64,000 nt of DNA from Granulicella sp. L60 (GCF_009765825.1 NZ_LMUR01000020.1:319894-383893), one strand, 5' to 3'; positions 9,257 through 18,936 are shown, counted from the stretch's first letter. The notes: a model not told the origin generated them from the letters alone. Program-made: numbers and translations.

Positions 9257-9469
9257 ATGCGGCACCACGATTCCCCCAAAGAGCAAGATATGGATCTAGT
9301 GCGCAGCGGAGATGTTTTGACAAGCTGCCGTAACCACATAGAGTCACTCCAGAACCTCAGTTATCTGACGGTTCTCGAAGCAGACTCGCCAACCCAGGTT
9401 AGGTTGAACATCAGGATGATGGAGTGGCATATCCGCAATCTTGCGGAAGTGCTTTTATCCGCAGCTTAG
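9257..9469 (+). CDS. Small hypothetical protein (about 70 aa)
   Basis: This short frame encodes about 70 residues, rich in charged residues, with a helical C-terminal half (IRMMEWHIRNLAEVLLSAA). I recognise no family. The frame opens at GTG 9251, and ATG 9257 or ATG 9290 are alternatives; the last has AAAGAGCAAG just upstream and would give a 59-residue product. It lies alone between the glycan operon and another small unknown gene on the same strand. Coding status is plausible rather than certain. Confidence 0.4.
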   Translation: MRHHDSPKEQDMDLVRSGDVLTSCRNHIESLQNLSYLTVLEADSPTQVRLNIRMMEWHIRNLAEVLLSAA

Positions 9470-9626
9470 GTAGATACACCTCACTCTTCTCATAACATGA
9501 GGATCATCAGGGTGCCAGGGCACCATAGCCATCGTCACCAATAGAGACTCTTGTTGTCATGCGTTGTATCTAGCGTGGAGGCTATAGCCGGTGGTCTCCA
9601 CACATCTACATTGGAAGACAAAGATC

Positions 9627-10007
9627 ATGGAAGATATGGAAGTAATCCAGCACCTCACTGCGAATCGTGATGCGTGTCTCCGGAGGTTGGAGCAGCTTAG
9701 CGGTCAGACAGATTGTCACCAGATAGAGCTACTCGAACACTGTATCGAGGATGTAAACCTTGAAATCGAAGGGATGATCGGAAGTAATAGCGAGCGAGAC
9801 GAGATTCGTTTGCAGATTAAGGCACTGAGCGACGCGCTCTGTCAGGCTCTAATTGCAGAAGAAAATGAGATCCGCAGCCCACACCTTGCGAGAGCCGAAA
9901 AGTTGATGCTTGAGTTGCGTGTCTTACAAAAGCATCTTGCGGAGATTAGAGATCCTCAAAGTCCAAACGCCCGTCGAACTCATCTCGCCTACACCGCCGT
10001 GAAATAG
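9627..10007 (+). CDS. Hypothetical coiled-coil protein (126 aa)
   Basis: Translation from ATG 9627 gives a 126-residue, strongly helical, highly charged protein with leucines at heptad-like spacing (LTANRDACLRRLEQL, LIAEENEIRSPHLARAEKLM). It carries no signal peptide or membrane segment. GGAAG lies about 11 bases before the ATG; the frame can be read from GTG 9591, but that start has no clear ribosome site. I do not recognise the family. The terminator at 10255 lies 250 bp downstream and may end this transcript. Confidence 0.5.
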   Translation: MEDMEVIQHLTANRDACLRRLEQLSGQTDCHQIELLEHCIEDVNLEIEGMIGSNSERDEIRLQIKALSDALCQALIAEENEIRSPHLARAEKLMLELRVLQKHLAEIRDPQSPNARRTHLAYTAVK

Positions 10008-10111
10008 TAGTACGTTGATTCTTATTCTGAAGAACAAAAACGAGATAACTTGCTGTCAACATACAGCGGGCAGGGAACTGGCTATCTTCGCCCTGACGAT
10101 CGTGACTTGAT

Positions 10112-10127
10112 GCATGGAGACCCATGC
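10112..10127. repeat. Short inverted repeat (6-bp stem, 4-nt loop)
   Basis: GCATGG-AGAC-CCATGC forms a perfect hairpin in the long leader between the gene ending at 10007 and the receptor gene at 10373. No T-run follows, so it is unlikely to be a terminator. Confidence 0.4.
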
Positions 10128-10172
10128 TGTACTATTCGGCTATGAAGAAATCCTTCCAGGCGAGAAGTTGTT

Positions 10173-10191
10173 GTCATGACCACATCATGAC
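10173..10191. promoter_or_regulatory. Palindrome, candidate operator upstream of receptor gene
   Basis: GTCATGA-CCACA-TCATGAC is a perfect 7-bp inverted repeat with a 5-nt spacer, about 180 bp before the start of the Oar-like receptor. Its length and symmetry fit a dimeric repressor site. The binding protein is unknown. Confidence 0.4.
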
Positions 10192-10254
10192 ATGTGCGTG
10201 TTGCTTGTAGACTTCTTCTGCCCTATCTAGATTGCGATCTCGTCTAAATTAGGT

Positions 10255-10288
10255 AACCGCCTGTCAGCGTTCGCTAGGCGGTTTTTTT
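10255..10288 (+). terminator. Intrinsic terminator
   Basis: AACCGCC (10255-10261) pairs with GGCGGTT (10277-10283). A smaller AGCG/CGCT stem lies inside the loop, and a run of seven T ends at 10288. It ends plus-strand transcription from 9627 or from within 10008-10255. Because it also lies about 85 bp before the receptor start, a leader or attenuator role is possible. Confidence 0.75.
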
Positions 10289-10372
10289 ATGCGCGTCGAG
10301 CGGTTCCCCACACAACGAGTGCCTCTCTCTTGCTCTTTTGCAAAGAGATACGGCTGCATCAAGAAAGGTCTC

Positions 10373-13300
10373 ATGTCGCCTTTTGCACGTTCATCCGACG
10401 TGTCGGATTTTTTCAGGAGACTACTCCGACATTGCTTCTCATTGCATTTACTGCTCTCCCTAGCTGTCACGGCAGCCCTCTTCCCCCGACCGGCAATTGG
10501 GCAATTTGTGAGCGCATCCTTGCGCGGATCGATTCAGGACCCCACGGGAGCCGCAGTCTCGGGGGCGACAGTTGAAGTCTTGAACACCTCCACCGGCGTC
10601 GCCGCAAAGACGGAGACCGATGCTGGCGGAAGGTTCGTATTTGCCTCGCTAGCCCCCGGCGGACCCTACAAGGTCTCAGTGACATCGGCCGGCTTTAGGA
10701 CAGAAGATCGATCTGGAATCCACCTCGCCGTAGATCAGGTCGTCGATGTAGGCATTTCGCTACAACTTGGTGCCGCAGCGCAAAAGGTAGAGGTCAATGC
10801 TGATGCCAGCCAGTTGGAGACGGATACCGCCGCAATCGGACAGGTCATTGATAATCGCAGCGTCGACAATCTGCCGCTGAACCAGCGCAACGTGTACTCC
10901 TTAATGTTTCTTGTGCCAGGAGTTACGGGTAGTGTGACCTACCAATACAACAGCCTCAACTTTTCCGTAAACGGAGGGCGACCCGGAACCACAAACGTGC
11001 TGGTGGATGGCATTCCTGCATCGCCACCGTTGATCGTTCCCATCGGAGGTTTTGCCGTGTTCCCATCGGTGGATGCAGTGCAGGAGTTCAAGGTAGAGAC
11101 AAACGCGTACTCGGCTGAATTCGGACGCAGCGGGAGTGGCATCGTCAACGTTATCTTGAAGTCCGGCACCAACCGGTTCCACGGAAGCGCGTACGACTTC
11201 GTACGCAACTCTGCATTGGATGCCAACACATACTTCGCGAACCAGAGTGGAACGCCGCTGCCTGGCTTCAAACGCAATCAGTTTGGTGGAAGCCTGAATG
11301 GACCGGTCTGGTTTCCGAAGCTCTACAACGGCAGAGATAAGACATTCTTCCTCTTCTCCTATGAAGGCCTGCGGCAGGGAACTCAAAGCGAAGTGACAAC
11401 CACCGTGCCCACCGCTCTCCAGCGCACCGGAGACTTTTCGCAAACGTTCAATGCAGCGGGCGCGAAGGTCGTCATATATGACCCTTCAACGACGACATCT
11501 ACTGGCTCAGGATATGTACGTCAGGCATTTGCTGGAAACAAGATAATGAAGATTGATCCTGTGGCGGCAAAGATACTGAGCTATTACCCTCTGCCGAATC
11601 AACCGGGTGCTCCTCTCACCGGCACGAACAACTACTTCGCCTCCGGTGTATCGCAGTTGAACATTGATACGATTGATAGCCGCGTCGATGAGGTCTTCAA
11701 TGAGCGCAATAGGATTTTCGTAAGTTACTCGCGCCGAAATCTTTCGTCCCCGCCTGCACTGCTATTCCCCGTGGCAAACCAGGTCGCCGAAGGCGGCTCC
11801 TCTCAACCCCAGACATCCAACAGCGCGGCGATCGACTACACACGAACCGTCAGTCCAACATTTATCGTCGATATTCCCTTCGGCTTCTCGCGTACGTTCA
11901 TCAACTTTGTGCCGATCAGTGCGGGCTTCAATCCATCAACACAACTAGGCTTCCCCGGTTACATCGCCTCGAACGCAGATCACTTGCTCTTTCCCGGTAT
12001 CGCGCCAGCCAACTACTACACGCTCGGTGACGCGGCGCAGGGCCAAACTCGGCGCGGTGGATTTAATATCTATCTGCTCGGAATCAACAACACGAAGGTA
12101 CTAGGCAAACACGTTCTGAAGTTTGGCGGAGATATACGTTTGCTCCAGGCAAACGATGTGGAGTCAGGTTCCTCAACAGGCAGCTTCACCTTCACCAATG
12201 CCATCACTCAGGGCCCCAATCCAAACGTTGCTTCTTCCACCGGCGGCAACTCCATCGCCTCTTTACTCTTGGGCGTTGGCACTGGTACCTACACCATCGA
12301 CTCGAAAAACGCAGCAACCCAAAGCAGGTACTACGGAGCATATATCCAGGACGATTGGAAGGCGCTAAACCACCTGACGATCAACCTGGGTCTGCGTTAT
12401 GACCTGGATATCCCGAGGACCGAGCGATACAACCGAATGGAGACGTTCGATCCCTCTGCCGCATCACCACTTGCAGGGCCAAGTGGAATAGCCGGACTGA
12501 CAGGCGGCGTAGTCTTCAGCGGAGTGGGTGGCAACAGCCGCCGTCAGTATGCTCCACAGTGGGCAAACTTCGGACCGCGCTTCGGGTTCGCGTATGAACT
12601 AAACAGCAATACCGCGATACGCGGAGCCTACGGGATATATTTCGGTCCGTCGCTGCGATCTGCCGCTGCCACCATCGGAAATGAAGGCTTCAGCGCCGTG
12701 ACGACCTATACGGGAAGTCCGAACGGCCTCACGCCCTCTGTCTACCTTAGCAATCCTTTTCCCACTGGAATCAATCAACCTGTCGGAAGTTCGCAGGGTC
12801 TTTCGACCGGCATAGGATCGTCCTTCGAAAATCCTCTCATCGACGATAACAAGGTTGGTTACACCGAGAACTATGACTTCGATGTGCAGCGACAACTGCC
12901 ATTCAACATACTCATCGACGCTTCCTATGTCGGCAGTCATGGAGTACACCTCAATAAGTCCGGCGAATCGGATTGGAATGCGAATCAACTAACCCCGGCA
13001 GCTCTTTCGCTCGGCACCCAACTCCAGCAAAGCGTGAAGAACCCGTTCTTCGGCCTCATCACGACCGGTGCGGAGGCAAGTGCGACGATTCCCAGGAGCT
13101 ACCTCGCCGCGCCATTCCCGCAATTCACAGCCGTTGACCTCTCCTATCTCACCGGTGGTTACGAGGTCTATAATTCATTTCAACTCAAGCTCATTAAGCG
13201 CCTGTCGCATGGGCTGAGCGCGCTCGTCTCCTACACCGGACAGAAGCAGATCGATGACTACTCCGGCATCCAAAACGTGGGCAACATCACAGGTGGAATC

Positions 13301-13900
13301 CAGAATATCTACAACCCGCTCGGGGAACGCTCAGTCTCTTCCAACAACCTTTCACGCATCCTGGTCGTCAGCGGTGTATACACCTTGCCGTTCGGCCGCG
13401 GGCAGGACTTCGGCGGCAATTGGAGCAGACCATTAGACGCATTGCTCGGTGGATGGCAGATCAACGGAATCACGACACAGCAGACAGGTTTCCCTCTATC
13501 TCCTTCGACTCAGAACACCTCGAACTCAGGAAGCAACGTTCTTAGACCGAACCTGACCGGAGTAAGCCCGGTCATAAACGGCTCTGTCCGTTCGCGTCTG
13601 AATGGATATCTAAGCAGCGCGGCATTCTCGCAACCTGCGCCCTTCACCTTTGGTGATGCACCACGAACCCTTTCAAATGTGCGCGGACCTGGTACCCACA
13701 ACATCGACTTCTCTTTGTTCAAAAACTTCCATCCCGTCGAACGCGTAGCTGTGGAGTTCAGAGCCGAGGCATTCAACTTACTCAACCAGGTAGTATTCGG
13801 CACTCCCAACATGACCCTCTCTTCCGGACAGTTCGGTGTAATCACCACACAGAGCAATACTCCACGACAGATTCAACTTGCATTGAAGGCAGTCTTCTAA
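10373..13900 (+). CDS. Oar-like TonB-dependent outer-membrane receptor with carboxypeptidase-regulatory domain
   Basis: This protein has about 1,175 residues, the size usual for acidobacterial Oar/CarboxypepD_reg-like TonB-dependent proteins. A signal peptide (LHLLLSLAVTAALFPRPAIG) is followed by a beta-sandwich domain (GSIQDPTGAAVSGATVEVLN, about 45-125). A plug region follows, with NLPLNQRNVYSLMFLVPGV and NGGRPGTTNVLVDG, then a long barrel ending in RQIQLALKAVF with the terminal Phe expected for BAM insertion. The frame opens at 10289, but ATG 10373 is preferred because AAAGG precedes it and the signal peptide starts close to it. The protein would import or bind large substrates at the outer membrane. 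The sulfatase directly downstream suggests a sulfated glycan or polyphenol substrate (inference). Confidence 0.88.
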   Translation: MSPFARSSDVSDFFRRLLRHCFSLHLLLSLAVTAALFPRPAIGQFVSASLRGSIQDPTGAAVSGATVEVLNTSTGVAAKTETDAGGRFVFASLAPGGPYKVSVTSAGFRTEDRSGIHLAVDQVVDVGISLQLGAAAQKVEVNADASQLETDTAAIGQVIDNRSVDNLPLNQRNVYSLMFLVPGVTGSVTYQYNSLNFSVNGGRPGTTNVLVDGIPASPPLIVPIGGFAVFPSVDAVQEFKVETNAYSAEFGRSGSGIVNVILKSGTNRFHGSAYDFVRNSALDANTYFANQSGTPLPGFKRNQFGGSLNGPVWFPKLYNGRDKTFFLFSYEGLRQGTQSEVTTTVPTALQRTGDFSQTFNAAGAKVVIYDPSTTTSTGSGYVRQAFAGNKIMKIDPVAAKILSYYPLPNQPGAPLTGTNNYFASGVSQLNIDTIDSRVDEVFNERNRIFVSYSRRNLSSPPALLFPVANQVAEGGSSQPQTSNSAAIDYTRTVSPTFIVDIPFGFSRTFINFVPISAGFNPSTQLGFPGYIASNADHLLFPGIAPANYYTLGDAAQGQTRRGGFNIYLLGINNTKVLGKHVLKFGGDIRLLQANDVESGSSTGSFTFTNAITQGPNPNVASSTGGNSIASLLLGVGTGTYTIDSKNAATQSRYYGAYIQDDWKALNHLTINLGLRYDLDIPRTERYNRMETFDPSAASPLAGPSGIAGLTGGVVFSGVGGNSRRQYAPQWANFGPRFGFAYELNSNTAIRGAYGIYFGPSLRSAAATIGNEGFSAVTTYTGSPNGLTPSVYLSNPFPTGINQPVGSSQGLSTGIGSSFENPLIDDNKVGYTENYDFDVQRQLPFNILIDASYVGSHGVHLNKSGESDWNANQLTPAALSLGTQLQQSVKNPFFGLITTGAEASATIPRSYLAAPFPQFTAVDLSYLTGGYEVYNSFQLKLIKRLSHGLSALVSYTGQKQIDDYSGIQNVGNITGGIQNIYNPLGERSVSSNNLSRILVVSGVYTLPFGRGQDFGGNWSRPLDALLGGWQINGITTQQTGFPLSPSTQNTSNSGSNVLRPNLTGVSPVINGSVRSRLNGYLSSAAFSQPAPFTFGDAPRTLSNVRGPGTHNIDFSLFKNFHPVERVAVEFRAEAFNLLNQVVFGTPNMTLSSGQFGVITTQSNTPRQIQLALKAVF

Positions 13901-13979
13901 TACGTAAAGTTTTACGCTCGCAACGTTTTCCTGAGCGACCTGCCCCAAATAGAATTCAACCGAACTCGAGGAATTGATA

Positions 13980-15497
13980 ATGACTGATAAGCACTCTGGC
14001 AGCCTCGGCGATAAAGTCGAAAAGGGCGTACAAGGCGGAACATCGCGGAGAGATTTTCTTCAGGGCACGCTAGCGATGGCAGGAACGGCTTTGGCCTCTT
14101 CCGTCGGAGCGCCTGCCATAGCTGCCCAAACAAAACCAAAGAGGCCGAACCTGGTCTTCTTCTTCGGCGAAGGCCAACGTGCGGACGCGCTATCCATCTC
14201 CGGTAACAAAATATTGAAGACACCCAATCACGATCGAATCGGTCGCGAAGGAGTTCACTTCAAAAATGCATTTTGCACGAACGCCCTCTGCGCGCCCGCC
14301 CGCGCGACGACACTGACAGGTATGTACTCGCGCTCGACAGGAGCTTTATCAAACGAACACCTGCGCGTCCCACTGCCAGCCGACATTCCAATCTTCACCG
14401 ATCTCCTGCGCGAGCAAGGCTATGAGGTGGCAATCCTTGGCAAAGTACACGTGCGCAACGGTGTCGAAGAACGCAAATGGGACTACTACTTCGGACACAA
14501 CAATCCCGGCAACGACTACGCGAATCCTTTCTTCAAAGAAGGAAGAAAGGGGGAGGTTGGCCCGGAAAAGCGCTACAGCAACGTCTATCCCGACGATCTG
14601 ACCGTCGACCGCGCACTCGCATGGCTCGATGAGGACAGAGGCGATAAACCCTTCTGCCTTCTCGTATGGTTCGTTGCGCCGCATGAACCCTTCTTCCGTC
14701 CCCGCCGGCATCTCGATCTATACAATGGACTTCCAATTCCCAAACCTGCAACCTTCGATGACGATCTGAAGGGCTACCCAGGCAAGCCCCCGAGCTTCGG
14801 AGCAGGCACAAACAAGATAGGAACAACCAGTACCCATGTTGCGGTCGGATCGCTGGAGGGTTTGACGAAGGACTACTACGCCGGTCTGGTCGCCGTGGAC
14901 GAGAACATTGGCCGAGTATTCAGCTATCTGGAGAAGAAAAATATCCTGGACGACACGGCGATCGTACAAGGCTCCGATCACGGATACTTCCTCGGCGAGT
15001 GGAGGCTCTTCGACAAGCGTCTGATGCATGAACCATCCATTCGTGTGCCGCTGCAAATTCGATATCCAAAGCGCATTCCAGCTGGGACAGTACGAGAGGA
15101 GATGGTCCTCGACATCGATCTTGCCCCTACCTTCCTTGATCTCGCCGGCATTCCCATCCCGGCGCATATGCAGGGAAAGAGTGTCATTCCATTGGCGAAG
15201 AAGGCAGATCCGAACTTTCGCCAGGAGTGGCTCTATGAGTACTACGAGTATCCCAATCCAGAGAATGTAGCCGTGCATCGAGGTATTCGGACGGACCGCT
15301 ACAAGCTCATACACTATTACAAAGACGAGCCGGAAGCCTTTGAGCTCTATGATCTGCAATCCGACCCTCAGGAGACCCAAAATCTCTACGGGCGACCAGA
15401 GCATGCAGCCCTGCAACAACATCTCCAGGAGCGCCTCGCGGTGTTACAAGCGGGAGTGCCGGAGCGCAGGGAAGCCGAAGGCGCGAAGGCGTCATGA
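13980..15497 (+). CDS. Tat-exported type I sulfatase
   Basis: This protein of about 505 residues has a Tat signal (SRRDFLQ, then a hydrophobic stretch ending AIAAQ). The sulfatase active-site signature CAPAR, followed by TTLTG, carries the cysteine that is oxidised to formylglycine in type I sulfatases. Further family features are FFFGEGQRADALS near the metal site, ILGKVHV, SDHGYFLGEW, and a C-terminal ELYDLQSDPQETQNL segment. GAGG precedes the ATG at 13980. It follows the receptor gene with an 80-bp gap on the same strand, so the two are probably co-expressed to desulfate and take up a polymer outside the cytoplasm. The formylglycine-generating enzyme is not in the window, and the substrate cannot be predicted. 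Confidence 0.88.
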   Translation: MTDKHSGSLGDKVEKGVQGGTSRRDFLQGTLAMAGTALASSVGAPAIAAQTKPKRPNLVFFFGEGQRADALSISGNKILKTPNHDRIGREGVHFKNAFCTNALCAPARATTLTGMYSRSTGALSNEHLRVPLPADIPIFTDLLREQGYEVAILGKVHVRNGVEERKWDYYFGHNNPGNDYANPFFKEGRKGEVGPEKRYSNVYPDDLTVDRALAWLDEDRGDKPFCLLVWFVAPHEPFFRPRRHLDLYNGLPIPKPATFDDDLKGYPGKPPSFGAGTNKIGTTSTHVAVGSLEGLTKDYYAGLVAVDENIGRVFSYLEKKNILDDTAIVQGSDHGYFLGEWRLFDKRLMHEPSIRVPLQIRYPKRIPAGTVREEMVLDIDLAPTFLDLAGIPIPAHMQGKSVIPLAKKADPNFRQEWLYEYYEYPNPENVAVHRGIRTDRYKLIHYYKDEPEAFELYDLQSDPQETQNLYGRPEHAALQQHLQERLAVLQAGVPERREAEGAKAS

Positions 15498-15543
15498 CAA
15501 GAAGCTCCCGAGATCGAAACAATTGTCGACACAAAATGAAAAT

Positions 15544-15562
15544 GGCAGCCAGTTTGGCTGCC
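15544..15562 (-). terminator. Hairpin, probable original terminator of the tRNA-Asn gene
   Basis: GGCAGCC-5 nt-GGCTGCC is a perfect 7-bp stem. On the minus strand it is followed by ATTTTCATTTTG, so it reads as a terminator for leftward transcription. It stands just downstream of the truncated tRNA-Asn copy, where the terminator of the tRNA gene would have been before the island inserted. It may also act for the sulfatase from the other side. Confidence 0.55.
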
Positions 15563-15598
15563 TTCAACTTCATTGATCCCAACAATGTCTTGGTGTAA

Positions 15599-15639
<41 letters not shown>

Positions 15640-15758
15640 GACAGGGGCATTTTCGGGTTTGTAGCAGCTTGCAATGCGTTGCATTTTCGTTGATTCTAAT
15701 AGACTTAGAAGACTTGCGACCGCAGCGTATTGCAGTGAACCGCATAGATTCTCAATTT

Positions 15759-15780
15759 GAACAGCCATCAAAACAGCCAC
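15759..15780 (+). repeat. 22-bp repeat, candidate integrase arm site (left)
   Basis: The 22 bases here recur exactly at 57007-57028, next to the right attachment site. Each copy contains two ACAGCCA[TC] units. Placement inside both island ends, 120 bp from attL and 65 bp from attR, fits arm-type binding sites for the integrase. It precedes the preferred start of the integrase gene. Confidence 0.6.
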
Positions 15781-15836
15781 CACTACCCACCTTCGGTGTC
15801 ATTATTAAGGAACAGGATGTTGAAGGTGAGGGCCCC

Positions 15837-16937
15837 GTGGCAAACGCATCGAGCAAGAAACCGAAGCCGATTAAAGGAGTATACGAGCATCCCGTCGATA
15901 GCGGAATTTGGTGGATCAACTACTACGTAGAAGGTCGAAGACACCGCGAAAAAGTTGGCCGCCGCTCCGATGCGGTCACGCTGTATCAGAAGCGGAAAAC
16001 CGATGCCCGCATGGGAGCCAAGTCGCCCGAGATACGGCCACGACGGGCCGTCCTCTTTGAGGAAATTGCCGAAGACGCTCTCGTCTACTCCAAAGAGCAT
16101 AAGGCGTCGTACCCTGGCGACCGCTCCACCATCGGAAAGTTGCTTCCCGTCTTCGGGAAGACACCGGTAACGGAAATCTCCCCACAATCGATCAAAGCCT
16201 ATCTTGATACGCGGGACGACCTGACCAAGACAACGATCAACCGGTATCGCGGGACGATGTCGATGATCTTTCAGGAGGCGATCCGCAACGGAAAGGTGGA
16301 GCAAAATCCAGCTCGCCTCGTTCGCCTGCACCGCGAAGACAACGTTCGGGTACGCTTCGTCACATACGAAGAAGAGGCTTTGATTCGGCGCATCGTTCGC
16401 GAGCGATGCCCTATTCACGAGTCTGAACTCACATTGGCTCTTGAAACCGGAATGCGTCGAGGCGAGCAGTATTCTTTGGAGTGGGACCGCGTGGACTTGG
16501 AGCGTCGCCAGTTGCTCCTACTAAGGACGAAGAACGGGACGGCTCGGGTCGTGATTCTCACAGCCTCTGCGGTGAAAGCTCTTGAAGAGCTGCGGACAAG
16601 GCGCAATCCTGACTCTAAGCAGGTTTGCCTCACCCGATACGGTGAGCCGATGATTTCTCCGCGAGCGTGGTTTGAACTTGTGATGGAAGAAGCCATCAAG
16701 AAGAATCCGGCTCTGCACGATGTGACCTGGCACATTTTCCGGCACACATACATCTCTCGCTTGGTGATGGCCGGAGTTGATCTGCGGACTGTACAAGAGT
16801 TGGCGGGCCATAAAGACATCAAAATGACAACCCGGTACGCTCACCTTGCTCCCTCTCACAAACTCGCCGCTGTTGATCGACTTGCTGAGTATAGGAAGAT
16901 GCAAGAATCGGGCGAAACTGCTCAAGCAGAAGTCTGA
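15837..16937 (+). CDS. int: Tyrosine recombinase/site-specific integrase
   Basis: Counting from GTG 15837 the protein has 366 residues. The catalytic set of the phage integrase family is complete: Arg208 in ETGMRRGE, Lys232 in RTKNG, His299 and Arg302 in HIFRH, His325 in LAGHKD, and the nucleophile Tyr334 in TTRYAHL. An N-terminal AP2-like/SAM-like arm-binding part precedes it. The frame can be extended to 15669, but that would cross the repeated arm site and lacks a ribosome site; GTG 15837 follows GGTGAGG. It lies beside the attL copy of tRNA-Asn and is almost certainly the enzyme that inserted the island. Confidence 0.88.
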   Translation: MANASSKKPKPIKGVYEHPVDSGIWWINYYVEGRRHREKVGRRSDAVTLYQKRKTDARMGAKSPEIRPRRAVLFEEIAEDALVYSKEHKASYPGDRSTIGKLLPVFGKTPVTEISPQSIKAYLDTRDDLTKTTINRYRGTMSMIFQEAIRNGKVEQNPARLVRLHREDNVRVRFVTYEEEALIRRIVRERCPIHESELTLALETGMRRGEQYSLEWDRVDLERRQLLLLRTKNGTARVVILTASAVKALEELRTRRNPDSKQVCLTRYGEPMISPRAWFELVMEEAIKKNPALHDVTWHIFRHTYISRLVMAGVDLRTVQELAGHKDIKMTTRYAHLAPSHKLAAVDRLAEYRKMQESGETAQAEV

Positions 16938-17206
16938 TGGAGCCACGATTTGGCACCTTTGGCTGTGTTCGCACGACATTGAGGTGTTTCGGCGTGGACG
17001 ATGCATTTGCCCATAGCGCGACATTGCACCGGGTTACATCAAATCAATGACTGGGTTACGGTATGAATGCACGGAATGTCGATTTGCTTTCGCTCGGCCA
17101 GACCGAGAGCTTAGTGACACAGCTCTGGGTTGCTGAGCGAAGACTAGAGTTGATCAGGCAGCGGGAATGCCATGTTAACGATAGCCTGATATTTAAAGGA
17201 GCCAAT

Positions 17207-17730
17207 GTGGACAGTGGACGTCTAAAACTCTTGGCGTTGAACATCTCGATACTTTCGTGTCTTCAGGTTGCTGCTCCAATTCTTCTTATCGCGCAGACCG
17301 CCACGATCCACGTTCGCGTCGTCGATGGGCGCACTGGGCATTCCATATCCGGAATGAACCTGGCATTCGTGGACTACCATACCGATCAAAAAGGAGGACA
17401 GCAGGACGACCTAAACGGGAGGAAGTCCGTTACAGCCTCTGCGGATGGCGACTCGTACATTTCGAATCCCGATGCTCATGGAGTCCTCGTCTTCAACGGG
17501 ATGGGTAGAAATGGATTCTGACGCCTTGCTCTAAGCAAAGGTTTTACGATAGCAACACGCGGACTTACGGAAATGACTATCTCTATCCGGTTTCTACCAT
17601 CGTGAACTCGGGCTTCGTGGCCAAGAACAATTGCAGCAAAGTAAGCGCTGCGGCAAAGTCTGGAGAACTCGTTATCTTTATTCGCCCTACAACTTGGTGG
17701 GAAAGGTTTGTTTCAGGTATGAAGTCATGA
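17207..17730 (+). pseudogene. Frameshifted secreted carboxypeptidase-regulatory-like small protein
   Basis: From GTG 17207 (AAAGGAG six bases upstream) the frame gives a signal peptide and then IHVRVVDGRTGHSISGMNL, like the start of acidobacterial carboxypeptidase-regulatory-like secreted proteins. It stops at 17521. In another frame the stretch from 17512 to 17730 encodes WILTPCSKQ and, further on, IVNSGFVAKNNC and ELVIFIRPTTWWERF, which match the usual C-terminal part of the same family. A single-base change between about 17509 and 17518 therefore splits the gene. It could be genuine decay or a sequencing error. Confidence 0.65.
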
Positions 17731-17832
17731 AACGATCGCACTGCTAATCATTAATAATGCTGATACACGCGTTTCCCAGAAGTTGAAGCTCACTGCCGAG
17801 AGACCGACCTAGCGGGGTGACAGGAGGCATTC

Positions 17833-18611
17833 ATGACAGACGAAAAGTCACCAGACGAGGAAATCGAACAAGCCATCAAGAAGTCGGTTGAAAAAGTCGA
17901 ACAGCTTGCTCTGACCATCAGGGATACACCGTCGGCGACGATGATGTCTGGTACCGCAATCTCTTGTTAGGTATTCTCAACTCGGCCTTGCTTGACTTCC
18001 GTTATCTTCAAATTGGCAACAAGCAACACTCTCCCTATCTAGCGGCTTGGAGCTGTCGCAATTTGCTTGAGTTGAAAGTCATCACAACCTACGTGCTCGC
18101 GTCAGCAGACAATGCCAAGACTTTCAAGAATGATTTTGTCGTCGATGCGAAGGAGTTTTACGAGGCCATCAGCAAGAGACACAGGGCTACGCATCCGAAA
18201 CTCATTGCGGCGTGGCAGGCTGGCATGCAGGAGTTTGAAGGCGATGAGCGGCGCGCCTTGGAGGCCGGACTGCAACGAGAGATCGAGCGTGGTCCGCAGA
18301 CCCAGGAAACCGATGAGGAGACCGAAGCGTACAGGAAACTGATGGACGAATTCGGAATCAGTCCGAAGTCGAAGCCCATGCGGTCTGGCGAAATCGCTAA
18401 ATTGATATCCCAGAACGAGGAATTCGACCCGATGTTCAAGGTGTGCTCCAAAATGATGCACAGAACCGCTCTATCGATTGCTGCGAGCACAACGAAGGGT
18501 TCGCTGGACGAGGTCATTCCGCTGCTGGCATCGACGGGAACAGGCGAATTCCTCGCTATCTACGACTTGATCGATCAGCACTTCCGGGCTCGCGGTGTGC
18601 AACTACCGTAA
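17833..18611 (+). pseudogene. Frameshifted hypothetical protein (about 259 aa if repaired)
   Basis: ATG 17833 has a strong AGGAGG seven bases upstream and starts an acidic helical peptide (MTDEKSPDEEIEQ...EQLALTI) that stops at 17967. A second frame, open from 17892, continues through GDDDVWYRNLLLGILNSALLDF to a 215-residue remainder ending at 18611. Joining them at about 17915-17925 gives one helical protein. The C-terminal part has no good start of its own, only a TTG at 17964. I do not recognise the family. It is the second frameshifted gene in a row. Confidence 0.6.
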
Positions 18612-18936
18612 CTGCGTGACTGCACCTCCGCTACGCATCCTGTCTGGCCTTTGCACTTCCATTGAGATGATGCGAATAAGAGAGTCGTTCCCAACGCGGT
18701 ATTTTTGCTCCGGAAGAAAGCGACAGGTGCCTCGGCATCCGGGCCTCCGAAGATAAATCCAGGAACTCGTAGAGTTGGCCCTGCGTAGAAATGGACCGGA
18801 AAGCAGGATCTGATCCGGCAAACCTAGATTGGGCATAAAGTCTTTATCCGAAGAACACGCGGGGACAGAGCGGCAGCTACTAATTGGAGTTCCGGCCCCA
18901 ACCAAGGGCAGGCGCATCGGGAGGTGAGCCTAGGCG
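18612..18936. other. 325-bp intergenic stretch, nothing recognised
   Basis: It lies between convergent genes. A minus-strand open frame covers most of it, but the translation is low in hydrophobic periodicity, lacks a ribosome site and resembles nothing known, so no gene is called. Confidence 0.5.

Noticed and set aside
18603-18917. Minus-strand frame of 104 codons
   Set aside because: It overlaps the end of the 17833-18611 gene and has no recognisable domain or start signal.
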